Assembly (NCBI GenBank): GCA_016584495.1
Contig: WAID01000007.1
Span: 620,001-684,000, forward strand
Length of the DNA stretch: 64,000 nt
Direction: 5' to 3'
DNA from: Celoporthe dispersa
Lineage: Eukaryota > Ascomycota > Sordariomycetes > Diaporthales > Cryphonectriaceae
Positions 54,501 through 64,000 of this stretch are shown here, piece by piece (the first letter of the stretch is position 1; every line of letters begins with the position of its first letter). Both the position numbers and the translations under genes were made by a program. Under the pieces are notes generated by a model, which worked only from the letters and a program-made list of their open reading frames with translations, searched no databases and had not been told where the DNA came from.

Positions 54501-57500
54501 ACCTGGGCAGAAAGAAGCTCGGATCGGCCTCTGCCGTCCTAAGGGGAGGATACCAAGAGTCCCGAGGATAACCCTCCCTCGCGGAATGTGGATAGGAAGG
54601 CGGTCCACATGGCCGATTTCTCCGCACACAACTCCGTGGTAGCGTGTTTTACAAGGAGGAGTACTGCTGCACGGTGGGCTAACGGCGCCTGGGGCTCTCC
54701 AAGATGGCTGACTCGAGGGATGTGAATCCTTTACGCGCAGCCGAGCCCAAGGTTGGAAAGGAGTACATCCTGACTTGAATACCGAGACAGCCGACCTGCA
54801 TTCGTGGACGGCGGCTATTGGGCGCGACCGTTGGGATTTTTCTCGTATCCAGAACTCTGTGTATGTGTGTGGGTGTGGGTGTGCGTGGGTGTGTGTTGCT
54901 CAGGCTGGTAAAATAGTACACACATGATGCGTGGTGATTGATGTGTCGATCCCCCGAGGGAGACGAGCTGCAGCTTGCTGCAAGGTACGGTGTGTACGGC
55001 ATGGGAGCTCGGTCTGGACAGCCCCCTCCCTCCCTCCCGAACCAAGGTCGATCGGTGCTGACCATTGTCTGGAGATAGGGCCTCGGAGTCCCGCATTCCC
55101 AAGATAGGTCGTGGTGGTGTTCACGATGACTGCGATGATTCAGGAACCAAAAGTACGGAGCCACTGGGTTGTGGGCCGTGCCTTGGTCTGGCTCCGAAGC
55201 TACTCTGGACAGAGTAGAGAGGGCCGAGGGTGGTCGCAGTATGAGTTGCGTAGAGGTTGCCAAGATGAGCGGCGTGTGCAGCTGCACGGGTTGTGGCAGG
55301 CATCACATGAGGGTCTAAATGTAACGCTGGTCTGGTCTCGAGAGAAAGAGATATGGAGAAAGTCTGGTACGCCCGCTTGAGGGCCTCGTTACTCTGCACA
55401 GCTATAGTGGCAGGCGAGGAGGCAGCCGGCAAGTCAGTCAGTCACTATCCACCACCAAAACAAAATATGATCGTCATTGATATTCTATGATACGACTTGC
55501 CGTCGGAACAACGTGCTCTGGGAGTCTGGTACGTTCCATCGGACACCAGAACTCACATCGATAGTACGAATTTTCACGCACTGGTGTGGTTGGAAGCCGT
55601 GATGATGAACGGTGGTGGCGGAAAGTCACTAACTCCAGAGTAGGAACCTTCCGGTGGTGCTGTGGTAGAGCCTGGAGGCCCACTGCGTTCCTGAGCACAG
55701 GCCACAACACAGAGGCAGTAGCAGCAGCCGGCAGGGTCCAGGGTCATTTAGAGACAGCGGATGAAGCAGGCACGGCAGGGACAGGGCGCCATGGAACTTC
55801 CCGCTATCAAAAGACCCTGGACCTTGGCTCCACCTCCCATCCTCGAATGACCACGGTCTTGCACACATCTTCAACTTGAGACCTCGACCAGACGGCAGAC
55901 ACATCCGCCGCACCATCACAGTGCCGCCCCAACTTGTGCCGTGCCGTGCTGTCAATCTCCGTGTGTCTGAGCAAGATCAGATCGTGCATGGCATAACCGT
56001 GGTGACACACAGGCGGCACGCAGACGAGCTTGGGATTTGGCGTGTGTGTGTGTGTGTGTGTGGTCTTTTTTTTTCTTTTTCCCCCGAGGTTGTTCACTTT
56101 TTCTTTTCCTGTCGACGCAACAGTCTTTAGATGAGACGGCCACGCCAGTTTCTTTTTTGGTTTGTTTCTTCTTTCATCTCTGGGACATGCGGTGTGTCTC
56201 GTCTTGACTTTGGAGATGAGATGAGATCAGATGAGATCACGAGTCCTTTTTTTGATTGTTATTGACTCCGCCGCGTTGAAACGATCTTACGTCTGCGGGC
56301 CGCGTTTCGGCGAGCGGGGGTTGAATCGCAAGACGGCACTCGCCCAACCGAGGACGACCAGGGTCACGATAACGCGGTGAGCAGCACAGCAGAGCAGCAC
56401 GCCATTCCCCTCTCCAAGGGCATGTCGACCCGAGGGGTCCATGAGTAGGGATCAAGTTTATCCCACACTGACTGGCCCTTCATCAATCTGGAACCTATCG
56501 CAGACTTTTCTGTTCCGGCCGATGGAGAAAATTTATCAGACCAGGGGTAGGTCCAGGTGGCCACCTGCCAGGCTCCTCACCCAGTGTTCTGATACCATGG
56601 CGTGTCTGGCGCTCTCCTCTCATGATGGCCGGCAAAACCTGGGTCAAGGTCTTGCAAAGTCTGGTACAGAGCTGGGCTCCCACGCAGCCCGTCAACTCGA
56701 CCCGCCTGCGGTACGCACCCGCTGTCAGTGCGATCGGTCCACTGCTCGTGATCCCCAGGGTCGCCACGCGCCCAGGCTGGGCATGCAAGATACACTTTTC
56801 GCCCAGGTGTTTCCGTCTGGTACTACGGTACATTTTCGACGGACTTTTGTGGCAAGGCACTAAACAGAAGAGCAAGTAAAACCGCCCGGGCTCTGCAACC
56901 CTTCCATCGCGCGCTGGGGGCCGTGAGCCCTGTCAACCACTACAGTATAACTCCAAAGTCAGGCTGACACAGCTATTCTACCGGAGAGATGCCGTATGGT
57001 ATAGCCAGAATCCTTCGCTCTCAGGGGCGAGGCCTTCAATCGACAAGTCGGTTCCGAGCGCCTCTCACGAGCAACTTTTGTTTTTTTTATAGAAGAAATG
57101 GACCAGCCATACTCACTTCGCACGACCACGATAAGAGCCTGCATACAACAACAAACTACAACTACTGCAGTAGAATGCGCTGCACGAGGCGGCATGCGGC
57201 CCACATCCTGCATAAGCACCAATGCAGGGCCGAAACAGGCGCTGAAGGGCTGGTGCCAGGCACGCTACAGGCAGTATCGCTGTTGAAGACTGCCTCTAAA
57301 CCTTGTACTGTAGTGTATTCTGTGGCTACTTACTCATGAACCCGCTCTCCTGGGTCCAGGATCTGGCAATTCCTCCAGCATACACATCGTCACCACCGTG
57401 TTGTATTACACACGAAGAAAATCCTCACATGTTCACCGCTCTTTCTTGGTTTCCCTCAAGTTCAATTTCCATCAAACGTTCTAGACACTTGAATCTGACC

Positions 57501-60500
57501 TTCTCCTTTTTGAAAATAGACGGATGACAGGACAGAACAGGGGGAACGACACCAAAGAAGTCTGCTGCTCGGGAATTTCTTTTCCTTTTTTTTTTTTTCC
57601 AGACGGATTACATGATCTGATTCGACCAGCCCGAGGCAGCCGGCGGACTGCTCGATATCGCCGCCAGGTCACCCTCCGCGGCCAATGATGATCATGGTGT
57701 GGTGGCACACCACCTGATGATGGTGGTCTCGCAGGCTTCGAATCAGACACAACGCCACGCTTCATCCCATCACGTGCTGGGCGGGGCATGAGAGTAATCC
57801 TACCCTCAGCTTTCGCCAAGGCACCACCTGCAGAAGTTAGCGCATGACGGCCCAGAGACTATGCAAGGTACGGACTTGGGGAGAACCAAGTTTCTTTCTC
57901 AGCTGGCGATGGCCGCCCGTGGCCCCCCCTCCGGACCCTTCACACACACACACGTGTCTTGCGGGACTGCTGTGTCGTCCAGATTGGTTCCGAACTTCAA
58001 GGATTTCCAGAGCAGATGCCGGAGAAGCAATACCACGTTGCGGCCAAATCTGTCAATGCCGGTTATATCGGCCTTTGACTAATGGTCTAGGGCTTAAGAC
58101 CATGAAAGAAGGTTAAACTTGATGAGACGATATTATAGCACACGGAGAGAGGCCTTATTGGCGTGTGAGATAGAGCCCGTCCCGCTGGTCTGGTTGGGAG
58201 GAGTCGTCCCTCGTCTAGCTCGTCATGCTGCTGCTGCGAGCAACAGACGACGACACCACCACCACACCGAAAAGGTGGCACACCCCTCTCCTCCTCCCCC
58301 CTCACTCAGCACTACAGAGTGCCCTGCAACGACCACAGATGTCACGAGCCGTGCCCCTGATCCAGACCCAACAGGCGGGTAGAGAGAGCCTGGACTCGCC
58401 TTCCGAGCATCCTGGGCGAGATCCGGGAGGACGACGGTGCCCTTTGGTGTCATAGCATCGTGACCTCAAGCCAGGAACCGCAGGTCTCAGAGGATCGCCC
58501 ACACACCCCAACTGTCGGGTCGGGATGGCTCTTCGCCCACCTATCTACGCAAGGCCGGATCAGGAAGGAGGTTCACCCTCTACGCGCTGCAGGCCTCTGG
58601 GTCCCTCCCCGCCCAGACCTCAATAGAAGCTGCTGCGGGGAGTAGATGACCTGTGGCAGAATTCCAACGGACACATCTCCTTCCGAGCCTTGAGAGTATT
58701 TGTCCGGGGGGGTGGGTCGGCGAGGGGGCAGGCAAGCGCAAAGGACACCTGAATTTTGATCCCTTGGGAGTCACTCGACGAGTCGGCGCGGAGGTTTCTC
58801 GGCCGACACTCTGATGCCGTGCTCCTTTTTCCATCCGGGCCCCCGGAAAATTTGTGTCATGTGGTGGGCATCGACCTGGTTTCTTCGGTGCCCGAACCCG
58901 GACGAAACATGGCTGCGACGACCGCCAACGCGCCATCAGGTTGGCTCTTTACATCATCGTGTGTAAGTCTTCGTCTCGCATCGTGCACGGGGGGTCGGTG
59001 TGTGTGTTCACCGAGGGGGGTTGCCTCTGTCTGTAGGGGTCTCGATTCGCAACTGGCCCTCCGATCGGGCAGCGTCGGCCAGGGGGTCAGGTGAAGATTT
59101 TCTTGATCTCGAAAGGCCCGGGGAGGGGGAGGGGGGCTCATTTTGGACAAGCAACCTATCACGATGCCTCCTGGGCTCGTAACCGGGTTGAAAGCAGCCT
59201 TGGCTGCATGTTTTTTTTTTTTTACTCTCTGTCTCTCTCTTTCCCTGTGACCCCCCGGAGAAAACAACCGTCAAGTGCGGTGAAACGACAGTTCCTACAG
59301 TCTCGGTTTTGAGCGGGAGGTGTGGTGGTGGTGGGTGCTACTGTGATCTGCGTTTGCCATCTCCCCGGCGAGGCGGTGCCCCTCCTGTCCTCCACATCTT
59401 CTGGATACGGTGGACGATCTCAGCAGGCTCAGCTGTTCTTGCATCTCGTCGCATCGTCGGAGCTCCGACCAGGCGGATGTTACTCCTCACCACCGCCCTC
59501 TCAGAGTCTTTCCCGAGCGTTCGGGGAAGAGATGGGCTGGTGGTGAATGCCAAGTAGTGAGATTGAGGGCTCGCAAACTGTTCTCATCCCAAAGTACCCC
59601 AAGTCTCCCAAGACGAGTTCTCAAAAGGTCCTATTCCTGGACTGCTTTCTCTCCCTTTTCCTACCAGGTCTTCATACCTTCATCGGTGGAGCTGCGGCGG
59701 CTCGACCGCCCAGCCGCGCCGCCCGGTTTGATTCACACCACCATGCCGCACGCGTGCGCCGCCAGTCCACCCTCAAACTCGGTGCTGACAGGCGTGGTGG
59801 CAGACGAGGGAGAAGGGTGGTTCTGAGCCTGCCATTTTCTTGAGGTGGGAGGGAGGACCTTGAGGGCGAGAAGAAGACCTGGAGACACCACCATCTTGGG
59901 CCACGGGGCCAGGTTCACGATAGATGTAGGCGATCAAAATTTCTTCTCAACCGGTTCTCAGGCTTGGGGAAGTGGTGGTGTAGGAGGAGGAGGGGGCAAG
60001 GGGGGAGTGGCGTAGGGTGGGCTAGGTGAGCCAGCCAGCCAGCCACGTCCACTGTGAGCAGCGGTGTCATGCGCTGAGCTGAGTGACTGCCACGGCTGAA
60101 CGGAAGCGACAGTTTGGAGAGGGGTGGGTGGGGGGTCGGCTTGGTTTTCAGGGCATCCCGTCTTGAGATATCGATCGTCATGGATCTGATCGAAGCTGTC
60201 TGGAAGGACGAAGGGGAACGCCAAGTGGCCTCCGTCTACATTCATTCAAGCCACCCACCATGACAACTTGATCGGGCCGGGAGGCCTTCAGAGAGGCTTT
60301 GCTAGAGTTGTCCGCTCCTAGACGTCTTTTGCAGGCGACGTGCATCAAGTTACGCTACTCATGCGAACATGGCAGCTCTCAAAGTCTGAGGCTGCTTTAG
60401 CTCGTGGCAGACAGTCGCATTCTTGCAACTCGAGCGCTGGTCGATTTTAGTTTGTAGACGCCATCTCAGATCATCCCAAAGAAGCCTTGTCAAAAAAATT

Positions 60501-60918
60501 GTTGTGCCTTATCGTTATTCCGTGTTGCCTTAAGATGAGCTCCGAAGTTACATATTAGCCACACCTAGGAACACGCCCGCAGTCTATAGAGCAGGACCAG
60601 AACCACCAACACCAGACTTTGTCGCAGGCACTTTTCTTTGTGGAATAGCTCCGCAGGTAGAGGAACCAAGCCAGATGCCCTCAAGCGCATCGGAAACGAA
60701 CCAACAACAAGAAAAGAAGGAGAATTCCCAGAGGTAAATGGAGAGCCCCGAAGCGGCGAGGCGAAGAGTTGTACGCAGGCCAGCCAGTTTCCCAGCTCAA
60801 AACGAGAACTACGACCCCAACACAGAGGGATCTTATCAGAACGGCGCAGGGCAGGACACCAGAGACGTAAGAGGAGGGCCCATCCCATGGTACAGAAGAA
60901 TGACAGCATGCGTGTGCC
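51584..60918. other. Very long gene-free interval
   Basis: More than 9 kb with no supportable protein gene, apart from a probable missing 5' exon of the membrane protein at its left end. Open frames are short, compositionally random, or derived from simple repeats ((TG)n near 54860-54895, (GT)n at 56041-56060, T runs near 53706-53721 and 59211-59223). I looked for tRNA boxes, spliced frames and transposase motifs on both strands and saw none I could defend. Could hold long non-coding transcripts or the extended leader of a neighbouring regulatory gene. Confidence 0.5.
56041..56060. repeat. (GT)n microsatellite
   Basis: About ten GT units followed by a T-rich run on the + strand. Confidence 0.9.
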
Positions 60919-62294
60919 TCACGAGCTCAGCAGATCCCGCACGCTCATCCCCCTCGCCGGCCCACCAGCGTTCGTCTCGCCGCTCCGGCCGGATACCGTT
61001 CCCCTGCGGTCGGTATTTAGCATCAGCAGCGCGGCAGTGGCCTCCTGGTCCAGGTCTCGCTCCTCCCGCAGCGGTCCCAGCGCGGGGCTCGTGAGCGTCG
61101 AGCCCGCGGCGGAGTGGTTGCTCGGCGCGTAGTTTGGCATTCCCCACCCAGGCCCAACGGCAGGTGACGTCGTCGCGCTGTGGAAGCTGTAGTGCCTGTG
61201 GTGCTCGTAGGCTGGCACACCAGTCGAGATGAAGGCGTACGAGTCGTGTCGGCGGCGGTGAGCGGCTGGCGAGATGTCGTCCTGCTGGTCTGCTCGTGCA
61301 GATAATATGGGGGTGTGGTTGGATACGGTAGAGGGGAAGGAAGGTGGGCATGCGGTGGACGTAGGGGAGTGTGCGAGATCAGAACCTGTCATCTCGACAT
61401 CCGGCGATTGTTCCTCCTCGGCGCTGGCATGTTGCTGCTGTTGTTGGTCCGGCTGGTCGGGGCTATACGGATCCCGCTCAGAGCCGCTGGCCGTCTCGAC
61501 AGGAGGCCGGGGCTCCCTCTGCGCCTTCAGCTTCTCGATACAGTCCTGCAGGTACCGGACATATTCGATCGACGCCTACGACAGTCAGCCATAAGGATTG
61601 TGATGAGGCGTTGGTCGGGGTTCACCAAACTCACCTGAAGTATAGCCAACTTATGCATCTCCCCCTCACACGCCGGTATCATACCCTTCAGCACGGCGAA
61701 CTCCTCGTTCATCTTAGACCTCCGCCTCCTCTCGATCAAACTGTGCGCTGTCTTCCTCGCGATCTTCCGTCCAGCGGCACTTGTCGCGGACGGCTGCTTC
61801 TTCTTTGACGTCCCGGCCTCGCCCGCCTTCGGCGTAGCAGTGGCAGCGGCGGCTTTCCTGCCTGGGCCCCTGCCACTACCTGTCGCCGGTGCAGGCTCGG
61901 GTGCTTGCTTCTTGTTCTTCTCCTCCAGCGCGCGGGGCTTCATCTGGATGATCTTGCGGGACCTCGCAGGGGGAGGCGGCAGCGCGAACGAGGAGGCGGC
62001 CTCCCTGGCGGTGGTAGTGGCGGCAGACGACCGTCTCCTTGCCTTGACGGCCTCGCTGGCCTGTATGGGGTAAGCCTTCTTGGGGGAAGCCAGGGACACA
62101 GGCGACTCTGGGGTGCCCATCTTGGTGCCACGCATGTCCTCGCCCTCAGGACCGGCTGGCCGGCCTGCCTCGCTCATCATGGCCGCCGGTGGCAGCTCGA
62201 AGGCCATCTGCAGGGAGGAAAGCTGCTTGGTCCCATCCTTGCCATGGATGTCTGTTGACGAGGCTGGCGTCGGGGGCAAAGCCGTTCGGGGCAT
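60919..62294 (-). CDS. bHLH transcription factor
   Basis: Nuclear DNA-binding regulator of the basic helix-loop-helix class. Exons 61635-62294 (220 codons, start MPRTALPPTPASSTD) and 60919-61575; 59 bp intron GTGAGT..CGTAG, phase 0, giving 438 residues. The basic region and helix 1 read RKTAHSLIERRRRSKMNEEF (about residues 176-195); the H..E..RR residues predict binding to an E-box. MIPACEGEMHKLAILQ forms the loop and start of helix 2, which continues after the intron as ASIEYVRYLQDCIEKLKAQ, with the splice in the middle of helix 2. The flanks are Pro/Ser/Ala-rich, and the protein ends RGMSVRDLLSS, a short tail shared by related fungal factors. The bHLH resembles the DevR/PalcA-like group, which is tentative. 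An upstream non-coding or coding exon is possible, as the open frame extends 5' of the first ATG. Confidence 0.92.
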
Positions 62295-64000
62295 GTCTTG
62301 CTGCTCCTGCTGGCCACGTGTAGTGAGGATCTTCAGTCGACGAAGCAGAGACGATGTCGTCAAGGAGCGTTGATGTTGTTGTCAACGGCGCCAGTCTCGT
62401 GGTAGGACGCTGACGTTATGCTGGGTCGTCAATTTCTGGTGAGGACCATGTAGAGTGTCGCGACGTGATGCGTGGAGACCAGAGACAGAGGAGAAGGCGA
62501 GGGACGGCTCGATGCTCCTCCTGGGTCGTCGTCACGTTGCGTTGCGTTGTGTGGCTGTGTAACAAAATGTCACGAGGCCTGAGGTCACAATACAACAACG
62601 CCTAAAGCAGAACGAGGCACGTCTACCAACGCAAAGGAGATGGATGAGTGAGACCTGAGAAGAGGGAGAGGGAGGAAGAGGAGAGGAAGAGCAAGTCAGA
62701 CTGGACTTGACGATAATCAGGAAGGACAGCAGCTAGAAAGAACCACCCATGTGACTTCCTTTACTATCCTGAAGGAGGGGGGGAAAGACAAAAAAGAAAA
62801 AACGGCACCGGTAACACCCAGGTTAGCTTGACAACACGACCCTTCCCCCAATGGGCTCCAACTTAAAAAGAGTCTTGACCTATCATTCTTTTTTTTTGTC
62901 TTTTTTGTCCGTCGCCCTTGATCCTGTTATCACCCTCGTGGTGAGGATTCTTGGGTGAGGAAGGAGAGGGAGAGAGAGAAGAAGGTGGTCGTTCCCGGCA
63001 AGTGCTCGTGTGAGCAGCAGCGAATAGGCGTCGAGCATGACGCCTCGTGGTGTCGAGGCGGCGTTGAGAATGGAGCCACCCTGATCCCTGACGCACGAGG
63101 TCAATCGCTCCTACTACCCACCGCGCATAGTACTACACAGTACACCCCACGGTACTCTAACGCTCTTAGTACAGCATAAGTTATGCTATGACCATAGTAG
63201 TGCTCCCACCTTGCCTACTCAACTCTAGCCACTGCCGCTCGGTGTTACTTTGTACGGAAATGCGTAAGTCGAGGAACGTGGGGAGAGTTTCGATTGAGGT
63301 GAGGGGGTTTTGGTTTGTATTTTTGTTTTTTGGGTCCTCAGCAGCCCTCTCGCTCAATTCCTCAATCAGAAGAGATCATTTGATGCCTACGAAAGCAGCT
63401 CACATGTTCTAGAGTGTGAGGGAGAGGCTGGGGATCGGTCTTCTTACGCCGTTTTGCCTTCAGAGTATACAAGTAGCGTATATCACCACCACCACCACCA
63501 GGCTTCCTGGATCAGCATGCAATTTAGGGTCTGACAGGCGGACACACATATACTACTACATGGTAAGTACTGAGCACTTGAGGCATGATGCGTATCAAGA
63601 TGAACATTGGCTGGCTGGCGGATTCGGACAGGGCCGCTTGTCCAAGCTTCCTGGCCTGAGAGGTGCCCACGTGCTCACCTGCAGAGGAGCAAGACCCTGG
63701 GTCCCTCCACGGCCGTGACACTGCTCACGTGCTGCAAGCTTTACCCCGGAGCGTCTCAGCTTCATGCCGTTATTTCGCTGTACCGCGGTGCTGTTCTGCT
63801 TGTAAGAGGGAACCCAGGTCATCTGTACCGTTGGTGGCTGTCACATGCCAACGAGGAGCCTTGAACTGCAAAACACCCCGCCGCATCTCAAAATTATCTC
63901 AGACCTCATTGCTCGGGTACTCGACCTTGGTGGTCGCCCCAAATTCTTCCTTCATGCTCCTCATGCTGACAAACCGGCCCATGATCGCCGCGCTTCCCGC
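62295..64000. other. bHLH upstream region; no further gene seen
   Basis: Leader and promoter of the bHLH gene, with purine-rich tracts (62655-62695, 62775-62805), a T run near 62889-62896 and a CAC repeat near 63485-63500. Nothing to the right edge could be supported as coding. Confidence 0.5.

Overview
The window looks like chromosomal DNA from a filamentous ascomycete (Pezizomycotina, probably Sordariomycetes). The genes have short GT..AG introns, mostly 59-190 bp, with CTNAC/CTAAC-type branch sites. The gene families present (HET, FunK1, WSC, 2EXR) are typical of these fungi, and intergenic DNA is rich in pyrimidine runs and microsatellites. No genus can be named from sequence alone. All splice models were derived by eye from frame continuity, splice signals and knowledge of the families.

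Layout. 1-5.05 kb shows no convincing gene. 5.05-11.2 kb carries two leftward genes: splicing factor SF3B1/Hsh155 and a UBE3D-type E2-binding ubiquitin ligase. 11.9-36.8 kb is an accessory region. It holds a broken kinase-TPR gene facing a broken HeLo-like/pseudokinase gene, a divergent copper transporter / ferric reductase pair, a Cys-rich small protein, an aminoglycoside-phosphotransferase-like relic, a broken FunK1 kinase, two copies of a ~225 bp dispersed repeat, a WSC-domain membrane protein, a broken SRPK-like kinase, a 2EXR protein and two HET-domain proteins. 37.6-42.6 kb returns to core genes: eIF3 subunit d and an MFS transporter. 47.1-48.5 kb holds a Dpb4/POLE3-type histone-fold protein. 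50.5-51.6 kb holds a Ser/Thr-rich single-pass membrane protein. 60.9-62.3 kb holds a bHLH transcription factor. Long stretches (42.6-47.1, 48.5-50.5, 51.6-60.9 and 62.3-64 kb) contain no gene I can support.

How the genes relate. Ctr and Fre share one 0.74 kb promoter region and fit a reductive copper/iron uptake module. The HeLo-like, kinase-TPR, FunK1, SRPK-like and HET genes form an island of the kind linked to allorecognition and regulated cell death; its kinase members are decayed while the HET, WSC and 2EXR genes are intact.

A second theme is single-base frame breaks. SF3B1 and eIF3d are expected to be essential, yet each carries one indel in a short homopolymer, which points to assembly or consensus error. 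The ferric reductase and the Ser/Thr-rich membrane protein each carry one similar lesion. The kinase relics are different: they have several lesions, including in-frame stops, and one of them has two short tandem duplications (11 bp and 7 bp) that each break the frame.
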